Origin: Clostridiaceae bacterium
GTDB lineage: Bacteria; Bacillota; Clostridia; Lachnospirales; Lachnospiraceae
NCBI GenBank assembly: GCA_910575435.1
Contig: CAJTGI010000003.1
Location: 271,545 to 335,544, forward strand
DNA length: 64,000 bases
Direction: 5' to 3'
In this document: in pieces, positions 45,648 through 54,069 of the stretch
Layout of the letters: each line of letters begins with the position of its first letter
Position numbering within the stretch: position 1 is the first letter of the stretch
Notes under the pieces: model-generated
The model's database searches: none
Told to the model about the DNA's origin: nothing
Seen by the model: only the letters and a program-made list of their open reading frames with translations
Made by a program: the position numbers and the translations under genes

Positions 45648-47051
45648 CTATTGGATATCATTTTCGTCAAAAATGTCTCCGCATTCCGGACAGAATTTAG
45701 GGGGATTTTTGGGATCTTCCGGTCGCCATCCGCATTTGTCGCAGCGGTAGAGGGGAGCGTCGGCGGGCTTTTTCTTGCCGCATTCCGGACAGAATTTCCC
45801 CTGGTTCACTGCACCGCAGGAGCAGGTCCATCCCTGGGCGGGAGCTGGCTTGGGAGTGCCGCATTCCACGCAGAATTTTCCGGTATTTTCCTTGCCGCAG
45901 GAACAGGTCCAGACGTTCTGTGCAGAAGGATTTGATGCACTGGCAGAGGCATTTTCCATGCCTGGCCGGACAGTGGGACCAGCTGCTGCAGTCCCCGGAT
46001 TGGGAGTGCTTGCCGATGCTTGGGGAGCGGCATTATTTTGCTGTCCCATGGCAAAGAGGGAATTGGCATCCAGTCCCCCAGCCGTATTTGCCATATTCAT
46101 TCCCGCAAAGGCCATCATAGGCCCGGTGGCGGTGTTGGAGGCGGCAGATTTCATTGCCTCTGCCTGGGCGCCCACCAGCGTAGCGGCTGCCATATTGGGA
46201 TTGCGCAGCACGGCGGTCTTTTGCAGTTCCTTGATCATCTGCTCATCTTCCTCGGATGCCTTGAGGGTATTGATGCCGATGGATACGATGCGGATGCCCC
46301 GCAGGGCACTCCACTGCTGGGATAGTTCCTGGTTCAAGAGTCTGGCCAGTTCCATCGTGTGGGCCGGCACGGCACTGTAGCGCACGCCCATGGCAGAAAT
46401 CTGGGCGAAGGCGGGCTGCAGGGCAGTCATCAGTTCCGCCTTTAGCATGCCCGCGATCTTGTCTTTGGTATATTCCTCTGTCACGTTTCCGCAAACATTT
46501 TTATAGAATAGGAGGGGGTCAAAGATCTGGTAGGAATATTCTCCGTTGCATCGGATGGAGATGTCCACATCCAGCCCGATATTGGCATCAACCACCCGGA
46601 AGGGAACGGGCTGGGCGGTGCCATAGAGGTTGTGCATGATTTCTTTGGTATTAAAGAAATATACTCGCTGGTCCTTTCCCGTGTCTCCCCCGAAAGTAAA
46701 GCGTTTGCCAATCTGGGAGAAGGTTTTTCCGATATTCTCTCCCAGGTCGCCGTGGAGCAAGCTGGGCTCGGAGGAGGTGTCATACATAAACTCTCCGGCT
46801 TCTGCGCAAAATTCCACCACTTCCCCCTGATCTACGATGATCATGCACTGTCCCTCGTTGACAGAGATGACGGAGCCGTTGGTAATCAAGTTATCATTTC
46901 CCTTGTTGCCAGAGCCAAATCTGCTGTTGACCCTCTTTTGTCCCTTGGTGACCAGCACGTCTGATTCCAGGGCATCGCAGTAGAAATACTCCTTCCACTG
47001 GTCTGCCGCGACGCCTTTGATTGCCCCTGATATTGCTTTGATTAATCCCAT
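45648..47051 (-). CDS. SPFH-domain protein with three C-terminal zinc ribbons (YdjI-like)
   Basis: The 467-residue protein has an SPFH/virion-core-like domain (about 1-300; YFYCDALESDVLVTKGQKR, GQCMIIVDQGEVVEF, RVVDANIGLDVDISIRC), an Ala/Gly/Asn/Pro linker, and three zinc ribbons (CSCGKENTGKFCVECG, CSCGAVNQGKFCPECG, CDKCGW...CPECGD). Bacillus YdjI is shorter and has this SPFH domain; the triple ribbon is a notable extension. The start at 47051 keeps the 13-base distance from GAAAGG. It heads the reverse-strand unit and has a strong promoter at 47180-47208. No PspA gene is near. Confidence 0.83.
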   Translation of the reverse strand: MGLIKAISGAIKGVAADQWKEYFYCDALESDVLVTKGQKRVNSRFGSGNKGNDNLITNGSVISVNEGQCMIIVDQGEVVEFCAEAGEFMYDTSSEPSLLHGDLGENIGKTFSQIGKRFTFGGDTGKDQRVYFFNTKEIMHNLYGTAQPVPFRVVDANIGLDVDISIRCNGEYSYQIFDPLLFYKNVCGNVTEEYTKDKIAGMLKAELMTALQPAFAQISAMGVRYSAVPAHTMELARLLNQELSQQWSALRGIRIVSIGINTLKASEEDEQMIKELQKTAVLRNPNMAAATLVGAQAEAMKSAASNTATGPMMAFAGMNMANTAGGLDANSLFAMGQQNNAAPQASASTPNPGTAAAGPTVRPGMENASASASNPSAQNVWTCSCGKENTGKFCVECGTPKPAPAQGWTCSCGAVNQGKFCPECGKKKPADAPLYRCDKCGWRPEDPKNPPKFCPECGDIFDENDIQ

Positions 47052-47063
47052 AGTATTCCCTAT

Positions 47064-47140
47064 TCCTTTCCCATGTCTGCAAGCAAGGGCATGAAGCGCG
47101 CTATGCCGCAGGCACAATATTTGCAAAGCGAAGTTAGTCC
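47064..47140 (-). repeat. Gene-start palindromic element, family A, copy 5 (before the YdjI-like gene)
   Basis: Read on the reverse strand it contains TTCGCTTTGCAAATATTGTG, CCTGCGGCATAGCGCGCTTC and GAAAGG (47070-47065), then 13 bases to the start codon at 47051. It is closely similar to the copy before frr. Confidence 0.7.
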
Positions 47141-47179
47141 GCTTTTAGTAATTGCTGTGAACGGTTACAAACTGTTCAT

Positions 47180-47208
47180 ATTATAACTTTTTTTAGGGAA
47201 AATGTCTA
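47180..47208 (-). promoter_or_regulatory. Promoter of the YdjI-YdjG-YdjH-like unit
   Basis: On the reverse strand TAGACA (47208-47203) and TATAAT (47185-47180) are 17 bases apart. The leader of about 120 bases that follows holds the family A element. Confidence 0.75.
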
Positions 47209-47376
47209 TACGTGGCGACCATTGGCAGATGCCTGGATTGGGCTTTCAATCTGGCGAATATAATCTGAATGATGGTCACCATGCTGGCATTGTCTCCTCT
47301 CCTGGGTGTGGATGGAATCTGGCTGGGAAAATGGGATACGGCAATGAGAAAAATGGTGGCATTATTGAAAAAAGTA

Positions 47377-47418
47377 TTGACATAATAGTAAATATAAGAG
47401 ATAATAAGAATCATTATT
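47377..47418 (+). promoter_or_regulatory. Rubrerythrin promoter with overlapping Fur/PerR-type box
   Basis: A perfect TTGACA (47377-47382) and GATAAT (47400-47405) are 17 bases apart. GATAATAAGAATCATTATT at 47400-47418 matches about 16 of 19 bases of the classic Fur box and overlaps the -10 and start region. A PerR or Fur repressor bound here would block transcription. Confidence 0.75.
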
Positions 47419-47450
47419 GTTAGTATATTAATAACAAGGAGGTATTTTCT

Positions 47451-47990
47451 ATGAGCAATCCATATGCGGGAACAAAGACGGAGAAAAATCTGTGGGAGGC
47501 TTTTGCAGGGGAATCCCAGGCCAGGAATAAGTATACTTATTTTGCTTCGGTGGCGAAGAAGGCGGGGTATGAGCAGATTGCCGCTATGTTTTTGAAGACG
47601 GCGGACAATGAGAAGGAGCATGCGAAACTTTGGTTCAAGGCGCTGGGCCAGGTGGGGGACACCCCGACGAATCTGCTTGAGGCAGCGGAGGGAGAGAATG
47701 CTGAGTGGACGGATATGTATGAGAGGATGGCGAAGGAAGCAGAGGAGGAAGGCTTTGGGGAGCTGGCAGAGCAGTTCCGGGGCGTGGCAGCCATTGAAAA
47801 GCTCCACGAGGAGAGATACCGCGCCCTGCTGCATAATATTGAGGCGATGGAAGTCTTTCAGAAAAGCGGGGTGACCATGTGGGAGTGCCGCAATTGCGGC
47901 CATGTGGTAGTAGGGACGGCGGCACCGGAGGAGTGCCCGGTGTGCAAGCATCCTCAGAGTTTTTTCGAGGTGCGGGCAGAGAACTATTAG
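47451..47990 (+). CDS. rbr: Rubrerythrin
   Basis: Rubrerythrin reduces hydrogen peroxide with electrons from rubredoxin in anaerobes. The 179-residue protein has the ferritin-like di-iron domain ([35 protein letters not shown]) and a C-terminal rubredoxin-type iron site ([10 protein letters not shown]...CPVCKHPQ). ATG 47451 follows ACAAGGAGG. The Fur/PerR-like box on its promoter fits peroxide or iron control. A rubredoxin-fused glutamate-synthase-domain gene follows. Confidence 0.96.
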   Translation: MSNPYAGTKTEKNLWEAFAGESQARNKYTYFASVAKKAGYEQIAAMFLKTADNEKEHAKLWFKALGQVGDTPTNLLEAAEGENAEWTDMYERMAKEAEEEGFGELAEQFRGVAAIEKLHEERYRALLHNIEAMEVFQKSGVTMWECRNCGHVVVGTAAPEECPVCKHPQSFFEVRAENY

Positions 47991-48020
47991 GCTAGGTATT
48001 GCGAAGCAACATGTTTCCCA

Positions 48021-48050
48021 TGTTTGCGCCGGTTATACTGGCGTGAAGGA
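48021..48050 (+). repeat. Small CCAG/CTGG hairpin element, family C
   Basis: CGCCGGT-TAT-ACTGGCG inside TGTTTGCGCCGG lies between rbr and the next gene and fits the pattern of the hairpin before ribE. Confidence 0.4.
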
Positions 48051-48076
48051 AGAGTGGGGAAAGGAGGATGTAGAGG

Positions 48077-49465
48077 ATGAAGAAATTTGTGTGCGCGGTG
48101 TGCGGATATGTCCATGAGGGGGAGGAGCCGCCAGAGGAATGCCCGGTGTGCCACCAGCCAGGTTCAAAGTTCAGGGAAGAGCCTGGTGAGTCGGGGAAGG
48201 ACGAGGGGAAGCCAGGGATTCCCCAAGGGGATGCCGATGGAGAATTGGCGTATGATAAGAATTATTACAGGGTGGATTCGTCCTGTAGGTATATGGAGGA
48301 AATCCACCGCATGGCAGTGACGGGTAAGCCGGTGGACAGTTCCATGGGAACGAGGATGCCCATGCCGGACTGGGATGACATTCTCCTTCTGGGCGCACAG
48401 TTAAACCCGCCCCCGCTGAATGACCATGATCCTGTCACCACGATGACAGTCATCGGGAAGAATGCCAAGCGGCCTATGGTACTTGACAGTCCCATATACA
48501 TATCCCACATGTCCTTCGGGGCGCTGTCCAGAGAGATTAAGGTGGCGCTATCCAAAGGCTCTGCTATGGCAAAGACTGCCATGTGCAGCGGGGAGGGCGG
48601 CATACTGCCGGAGGAGAGAGAGGCGGCCTACAAGTATATCTTTGAATATGTTCCCAATAAATATAGCGTGACGGATGAGAATCTCCGAGGGGCAGATGCC
48701 ATTGAAATTAAGATTGGCCAGGGAACGAAGCCCGGGATGGGAGGCCATCTGCCGGGTGAGAAGGTGACGGAGGAAATCGCCGCGCTTCGGGGGAGGAAAC
48801 CCGGGGTAGATATCCAGAGCCCTAGCAAATTTGAGGAAATCAACAGCAAGGAGGATCTGCGGGAGATGGTTTCCATGCTGCGCAGGAGGTCTGACGGCAG
48901 ACCTATCGGCATCAAGATTGCCGCAGGGCGGATTGAGCGGGATTTGGAATTTTGCGTCTATGCGGAGCCGGACTTCATTACTATTGACGGCAGGGGCGGC
49001 GCTACAGGCTCCAGTCCCCTGATGCTTCGGGAGTCCACTTCGGTTCCTACCATCTATGCGCTCCATCGGGCAAGGAAATATCTGGATGCCGTTCACTCGG
49101 ACATTTCCCTGGTGATTACCGGGGGCTTGCGAGTTTCCTCGGACTTTGCCAAAGCCCTTGCCATGGGGGCGGATGCCGTGGCCATTGCTTCTGCGGCGTT
49201 GATTGCGGCGGCGTGCCAGCAGTACCGCATCTGCGGCTCAGGGAATTGCCCCGTGGGGATTGCGACCCAGGACCCGGAACTTCGCGCCAGGCTGAAGGTG
49301 GATGCCGCCGCAGGGCGGGTGGCAAATTTCCTCAATGTCTCCAGGGATGAGCTAAAAATGTTTGCCAGAATCACGGGGCATGCCTCTGTCCATGACCTGA
49401 GCGTCTCGGATCTGGTGACGGTCAGCAGGGAGATCTGGGAATTTACAGATATTCCCCATGCCTGA
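48077..49465 (+). CDS. Rubredoxin-fused FMN-binding glutamate synthase-domain protein
   Basis: Residues 1-35 form a rubredoxin-type iron site (CAVCGYVHEGEEPPEECPVC). The rest is the FMN-binding synthase domain of archaeal-type GltB (MSFGALSREIKVALSKG, IEIKIGQGTKPGMGGHLPG, ITGGLRVSSDFAKALAMGADAV), with the [3Fe-4S] ligands CQQYRICGSGNC. No glutaminase domain is present, so ammonia would have to come from elsewhere or the protein is a redox enzyme of another kind. The rubredoxin head suggests rubredoxin-level electron supply. It lies 86 bases after rbr and probably shares its promoter. Confidence 0.87.
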   Translation: MKKFVCAVCGYVHEGEEPPEECPVCHQPGSKFREEPGESGKDEGKPGIPQGDADGELAYDKNYYRVDSSCRYMEEIHRMAVTGKPVDSSMGTRMPMPDWDDILLLGAQLNPPPLNDHDPVTTMTVIGKNAKRPMVLDSPIYISHMSFGALSREIKVALSKGSAMAKTAMCSGEGGILPEEREAAYKYIFEYVPNKYSVTDENLRGADAIEIKIGQGTKPGMGGHLPGEKVTEEIAALRGRKPGVDIQSPSKFEEINSKEDLREMVSMLRRRSDGRPIGIKIAAGRIERDLEFCVYAEPDFITIDGRGGATGSSPLMLRESTSVPTIYALHRARKYLDAVHSDISLVITGGLRVSSDFAKALAMGADAVAIASAALIAAACQQYRICGSGNCPVGIATQDPELRARLKVDAAAGRVANFLNVSRDELKMFARITGHASVHDLSVSDLVTVSREIWEFTDIPHA

Positions 49466-49587
49466 CGTGGGAGCAGCCGCTGGCATTTTGGCGGACTGCG
49501 AGCGAAAGGCTTTACGGAAGATTTCTTTTGGCATCGGCTGGGAACAATACTGGGCAGCCCGGTCTGAAATGCGAAAGGTAAAAACTT

Positions 49588-49614
49588 GGACACCAGCGCG
49601 CTGGTGTCCTTTTC
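49588..49614 (+). terminator. Intrinsic terminator after the rubredoxin-GltS gene
   Basis: GGACACCAGC and GCTGGTGTCC pair around a two-base centre (effective loop larger), followed by TTTTCTC. Confidence 0.85.
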
Positions 49615-49679
49615 TCATATGAGTAAAAAGTTCGTTAAAAATAAGATAATTGGGTATATTTTAATGGGAAAGGAGCATC

Positions 49680-50018
49680 ATGGAATATATAGATATTTTA
49701 TTGAAATACACGGTGGAGGGAGCGATTCTGCTCTTTGAGTTTATCGGGGTAGTGGTACTCATCGCCTCTGGCGTGAGAGGGTTTTGGTGCTACGTCAAGA
49801 GAAATCCGGATACCCGCCTGATTCTGGCGAAGGGAATGGCCATGGGGCTGGAATTTAAGCTGGGAAGCGAGATTTTGCGGACGGTGGTGGTGCGGGAATG
49901 GGAGGAATTGGGAGTGGTGGCAGGAATCATTGTACTGCGCGCCGCCCTGACATTTTTAATTCACTGGGAAATCCGCCAGGAAGAAAAAAGTAATTGCAAT
50001 AGATGCGAAAAGGGGTGA
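49680..50018 (+). CDS. DUF1622 membrane protein
   Basis: This 112-residue protein fits DUF1622: a first membrane helix (about 12-33, LLFEFIGVVVLIASGV), a conserved middle (RLILAKGMAMGLEFKLGSEILRTVVVREWEELG), and a second helix (about 80-95). The function is unknown. ATG 49680 follows GGGAAAGGAGC. It starts a second unit with the flavin reductase-rubredoxin gene five bases downstream. Confidence 0.85.
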   Translation: MEYIDILLKYTVEGAILLFEFIGVVVLIASGVRGFWCYVKRNPDTRLILAKGMAMGLEFKLGSEILRTVVVREWEELGVVAGIIVLRAALTFLIHWEIRQEEKSNCNRCEKG

Positions 50019-50022
50019 TTCA

Positions 50023-50625
50023 TTGATTGATCATGATGCCATGTTTAAGTTGGGGTATGGGCTTTATTTGCTGACGGCCAAGGGGGCGCAGGACAATGGC
50101 TGCATCATTAATACTGGGATGCAGGTGACGGCCGCGCCCAACCGGGTGCTGGTGGCGGTCAATAAGCAGAATCTTACCCACGACATGATCCAGTACACGA
50201 AGGAGTTTAATTTGTCCGTGCTGACGGAGGGATGCCCCTTCGGGGTGTATGAGCATTTTGGCTACCAGAGCGGGAAGAAGGTGGACAAGTTTGCTGATTT
50301 TAAGAATTGCCAGCGGGCTGAAAATGGAATTTATTATCTCACCGAAGGAGCCAACGCCTTTCTCTCCGGAAAGGTTTCGGAACAGATTGACTGCGGCACC
50401 CATACCCTGTTTCTGGCCGATGTGACGGCAGCGCAGGTGCTGGGCGGGGAAAACTCCGTAACCTATGATTATTACCAGAAGCATGTGAAGCCAAAACCGG
50501 AAAAAACTAACAAATCTGGCTTTCGGTGCAAGGTGTGCGGCTATATCTACGAGGGGGAAGAACTACCGCCAGATTATATCTGTCCTTTGTGCAAGCATGG
50601 GGCGCAGGATTTTGAGAAAATATAG
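50023..50625 (+). CDS. Flavin reductase-rubredoxin fusion (high molecular weight rubredoxin type)
   Basis: The 200-residue protein has an FMN-binding flavin reductase-like domain (GLYLLTAKGAQDNGCIINTG, LTHDMIQYTKEFNLSVL) and a C-terminal rubredoxin (CKVCGYIYEGEELPPDYICPLC). Such proteins, known as Hrb or NROR partners in acetogens, pass electrons to flavodiiron protein or rubrerythrin to remove oxygen and peroxide. It starts with TTG 50023 after AAAGGGGTG. It lies between DUF1622 and the oxidoreductase genes. Confidence 0.9.
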   Translation: MIDHDAMFKLGYGLYLLTAKGAQDNGCIINTGMQVTAAPNRVLVAVNKQNLTHDMIQYTKEFNLSVLTEGCPFGVYEHFGYQSGKKVDKFADFKNCQRAENGIYYLTEGANAFLSGKVSEQIDCGTHTLFLADVTAAQVLGGENSVTYDYYQKHVKPKPEKTNKSGFRCKVCGYIYEGEELPPDYICPLCKHGAQDFEKI

Positions 50626-50642
50626 AGAGAAGGGGTGATGAG

Positions 50643-51734
50643 ATGGCTTATCAGGTGGAACTGCCCGTCAAGAATGAGAATGGATATTACGAGATTCGTC
50701 TGGAGAGTATTGGGGGATTGGGGGCAAATCTCTGCGGGAAGATGCTGGGGGAGCTGGGGGCGAATCAGCTGGGGCTCAATGCCGCCAGTTTCTCCAGCTA
50801 TGGTTCGGAAAAGAGGGGGTCTCCAGTAAAGGCATTTATACGGTACAGTCACAGAGACCGGGAGATAGGCATCAATTCACCGGTGGAGAATCCCCATATC
50901 CTGGGGCTTTTTCATGAAGCAATGATTGGGAAAGGCGAAGTGACGGCAGGGGTGGCGGAGGATACCAAGATCGTCATCAACACCGATGCGCCCCCGGAGG
51001 AAATTCGCCACAGGCTCAGGCTGTATGCGGGGACTGTCTATTGCGTGGATGCTCTGAAAATAGCCATGGAGTCAAAAACCAGAGTCAATATGGTGATGCT
51101 GGGAGCCATCGCGAAGGTGTCTGGCTTTATTCCTCTGGAAGCGGCAGAAGATATTGCCAGGGAGACCATTGGCAAGAAATATCCCGCCCTGCTGGAGGCG
51201 AATTTGACGGGAATCAGGCGGGGCTACGAGGAACTTTCGGGACAGCATTTCCCTCCGGCGGATTACGAATACGTTCCCTATCGGGAGATCCAGAACGAGT
51301 GGGGATATGCCAATGCTCCCATAGGCGGGGTGAATCCCTGCTTTGGCTCCACGGTGTCCAATGATCTCTCTCCCTCCAGGGAGGGGTATATTCCGCTATT
51401 TATCAAGGAGCGATGCATCAACTGCGGTCTGTGCGACACCACCTGCCCGGATATGGTATTTCAGTTTGCAGAGGGAGAATATAAGGGCAGGGAGGCGATG
51501 GTGAATATGGGGCTGGATTATCGTCACTGCAAGGGATGCCTGCGGTGCGTGGATGTCTGTCCCACCAATGCCCTGGTCTCAGGGGTGGAGCGGGAACACC
51601 CCGCGCCGGAGTTTGCCCTGAGAAACCAGGATTTGCTGCCGAAATCCATGGAATATGAGGAGGTGGGGGCAAATTCCTATGTGACCAGCGAATCCTATAT
51701 GACGGAGAAGAGAGTAGATGGCGGGGAGGTGTGA
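50643..51734 (+). CDS. 2-oxoacid:ferredoxin oxidoreductase, fused gamma-delta subunits
   Basis: The first 190 residues form the gamma domain (RLESIGGLGANLCGKMLGEL, SYGSEKRGSPVKAFIRYS). The C-terminal part is a delta ferredoxin domain with two [4Fe-4S] motifs (CINCGLCDTTCP and CKGCLRCVDVCP). It supplies the electron exit of a pyruvate- or 2-oxoisovalerate-type oxidoreductase. The next gene, four bases later, encodes the alpha and beta domains. Two polypeptides instead of one or four is a less common layout. Confidence 0.88.
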   Translation: MAYQVELPVKNENGYYEIRLESIGGLGANLCGKMLGELGANQLGLNAASFSSYGSEKRGSPVKAFIRYSHRDREIGINSPVENPHILGLFHEAMIGKGEVTAGVAEDTKIVINTDAPPEEIRHRLRLYAGTVYCVDALKIAMESKTRVNMVMLGAIAKVSGFIPLEAAEDIARETIGKKYPALLEANLTGIRRGYEELSGQHFPPADYEYVPYREIQNEWGYANAPIGGVNPCFGSTVSNDLSPSREGYIPLFIKERCINCGLCDTTCPDMVFQFAEGEYKGREAMVNMGLDYRHCKGCLRCVDVCPTNALVSGVEREHPAPEFALRNQDLLPKSMEYEEVGANSYVTSESYMTEKRVDGGEV

Positions 51735-51738
51735 TAAC

Positions 51739-54021
51739 ATGGAGCAGCAGAGAGATTTATTTGAGAGTGGAAATGAGCTGGCGGCCTATGCGGCAAAGCA
51801 GATTAATTATCATGTGATGGGGTATTATCCCATTACGCCCTCCACCCAGATTGCAGAGTTCTTGGACCAGATGAAGGCCGATGGGGAGCATGATATTTCC
51901 CTGATTGCGGCGGAGGGAGAGCACAGTGCGGCGGGAATCTGCTACGGCGCTTCTGCCGGGGGAGGCAGGGTGTTCAATGCCACCAGCGCCAACGGCCTTC
52001 TGTATGCCATCGAGCAGTTTCCGGTGCAGTCGGGGACTCGTTTTCCCATGGTGATGAATGTGGCGTGCAGAACGGTGTCCGGCCCTCTGTGCATCAAGGG
52101 CGATCACAGTGATATTATGTATGCCCTGAATACTGGCTGGCTGATTCTTTTTGCCAATACCCCCCAGGAGGTTTATGATTTCAATATCTGTGCCCTCAAG
52201 CTGGCGGAGCGGGTGAAACTTCCCATTATTGTAGGGTTTGACGGCTTTTTCACCAGCCATCAGAAGCGCAACAGCAGGGTCTTTGCATCGGATGAGGCGG
52301 TGCGGGAGTTCGTGGGAACCTATGACGGGGCGTATTCTGCCCTGGATCTGGAGCATCCCGTGTCTATCGGCTCTTACATGAATGAGCCGGATATCTTAAA
52401 CAATAAATACCAGCTTCACCTTGCCATGGAGCAGGCACTGGAAGAGTTGCCGGGAATCTTTGAGGAATACGGCGAATTGTCTGGCAGGGAATATGGGCTG
52501 GTGCAGGAATATCAGGCAAGGGATGCCCAGGTGCTTCTTTTTATTCTGGGTTCCTCCTACCATACTGCGAAGGTGGCGGTGGACAAGCTGCGACAGGAAG
52601 GGAAAAAAGTGGGCGTGTTTACCACGAAGCTATTGCGCCCCTATCCCAAAAAGGCATTGCATGACATCTGCAAGCATGCGGATACCATTATCGTGGCAGA
52701 CAGGCAGGACAGTTACGGTGCCGGGGGCGGCAATCTGTCTCTGGAACTAAAGGCCATGCTTCAGGAATGGAATGTGCCTTGTCGGGTAATTTCCCGGGTT
52801 TATGGTCTGGGAGGCAGGGATTTTTATGAGGGAGATGCCAGGGAATTATTGCTTCTGGGATATCAGGACCAGGTGAAAGGATTTGATTATACCGGCATCT
52901 ATCCGGGGAATCCCGCCTTGAAGGAGAAGGAATACTTTGCTCCCATCTCCCAGGAGAGGGCTATGCCTGGCTGTACCGTAGGAAAGTTGGTGCGTCAGAC
53001 CGAGGCGGGGGAGTGCGCAGAGGAATCGCCTGCATCGTCTCCAGCGCTAATCTGCGACCGGGCGGAGGTGCAGGGGGGCATGGTGAATCAGGTGACCGCC
53101 ATGCCAAAACGATTGGCTCCCGGTCATGGGGCATGTCCCGGCTGCGGCATTCCGGTAAATGTGAATCTGCTTCTTAAGGGCATCGAGGGGAACGTGGTGC
53201 TCCTGTTCCAGACGGGTTGCGGCATGGTGGTCACCACCGCCTATCCCAAGACTTCCTTTCGGATTCCCTATATCCACAATCTTTTCCAAAATGGAGCCGC
53301 CACCCTGTCGGGACTGGTGGAGATGTTCCACCAGAGGCAGAGGAGGGGAGAATATCCGAAGGGAGAGATTACCTTTATCATGGTTAGCGGCGACGGCGGG
53401 ATGGATATCGGCATGGGCTCCGCCCTGGGAACTGCCATCCGGAATGAGCGGCTGATTCTCTTTGAATATGATAATGGGGGATATATGAATACGGGATACC
53501 AGTTGTCGTATTCTACTCCCAAGGGGGCCAAGAGTGCCACATCCCACATCGGGAAAAATCAGTACGGAAAGCAATTCTTCCACAAGGATTCCCCCATGCT
53601 GATGGCGGCCACCAATCTGCCTTACGTGGCCACGGTGGCGGAATCAAATCCCGGGGATTTTATTAAAAAGGCGGCCAAGGCAAAGGTTTATGCCAGTGAA
53701 AGGGGAACTGCCTATATCAAGGCACTGTCCGCCTGCCCGCTAAACTGGAACGACAAGCCCAATACGGAGAGGAAGGTGATTGGTGCCGCAGTGGACAGCT
53801 GCTATTTCCCTCTCTTTGAGATAGAAAATGGCATCACCGCATTGAGCTATAATCCGGAAATAATGAAGAAAAAGATTCCCGTGGTTGACTTTCTGACCAT
53901 GATGGGGCGGACGAAGCATCTGGCAAAGGAGCAGTACCGGGAGGTGGTTGAGGAGATCCAGGGCGAGGTGGACAGAAGGTGGGAGCGGCTGAAAGCCCGG
54001 GCAGAACATCCGCTTTTATAG
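51739..54021 (+). CDS. 2-oxoacid:ferredoxin oxidoreductase, fused alpha-beta subunits
   Basis: The 760-residue protein starts with the alpha domain (GNELAAYAAKQINYHVMGYYPITPSTQ, EGEHSAAGICYGASAGGGRVFNATSANG) and ends with the TPP-binding beta domain (ACPGCGIPVNVN, GDGGMDIGMGSALGTAIRNERL...NGGYMNTGYQ). It oxidises a 2-oxoacid with CoA to acyl-CoA and CO2. The substrate cannot be fixed from sequence alone; pyruvate and branched 2-oxoacids are both possible. ATG 51739 follows GGGAGGTG; the in-frame start at 51718 overlaps the previous gene. Confidence 0.88.
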   Translation: MEQQRDLFESGNELAAYAAKQINYHVMGYYPITPSTQIAEFLDQMKADGEHDISLIAAEGEHSAAGICYGASAGGGRVFNATSANGLLYAIEQFPVQSGTRFPMVMNVACRTVSGPLCIKGDHSDIMYALNTGWLILFANTPQEVYDFNICALKLAERVKLPIIVGFDGFFTSHQKRNSRVFASDEAVREFVGTYDGAYSALDLEHPVSIGSYMNEPDILNNKYQLHLAMEQALEELPGIFEEYGELSGREYGLVQEYQARDAQVLLFILGSSYHTAKVAVDKLRQEGKKVGVFTTKLLRPYPKKALHDICKHADTIIVADRQDSYGAGGGNLSLELKAMLQEWNVPCRVISRVYGLGGRDFYEGDARELLLLGYQDQVKGFDYTGIYPGNPALKEKEYFAPISQERAMPGCTVGKLVRQTEAGECAEESPASSPALICDRAEVQGGMVNQVTAMPKRLAPGHGACPGCGIPVNVNLLLKGIEGNVVLLFQTGCGMVVTTAYPKTSFRIPYIHNLFQNGAATLSGLVEMFHQRQRRGEYPKGEITFIMVSGDGGMDIGMGSALGTAIRNERLILFEYDNGGYMNTGYQLSYSTPKGAKSATSHIGKNQYGKQFFHKDSPMLMAATNLPYVATVAESNPGDFIKKAAKAKVYASERGTAYIKALSACPLNWNDKPNTERKVIGAAVDSCYFPLFEIENGITALSYNPEIMKKKIPVVDFLTMMGRTKHLAKEQYREVVEEIQGEVDRRWERLKARAEHPLL

Positions 54022-54069
54022 GCTCTGCGGATCTATCTGATGGGATATTGCCTGATATAAATAGAAATG

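Noticed and set aside
48462..48671. Small alternative frames within the rubredoxin-GltS gene
   Set aside because: They overlap fully with a strongly supported CDS and show no independent start signals.
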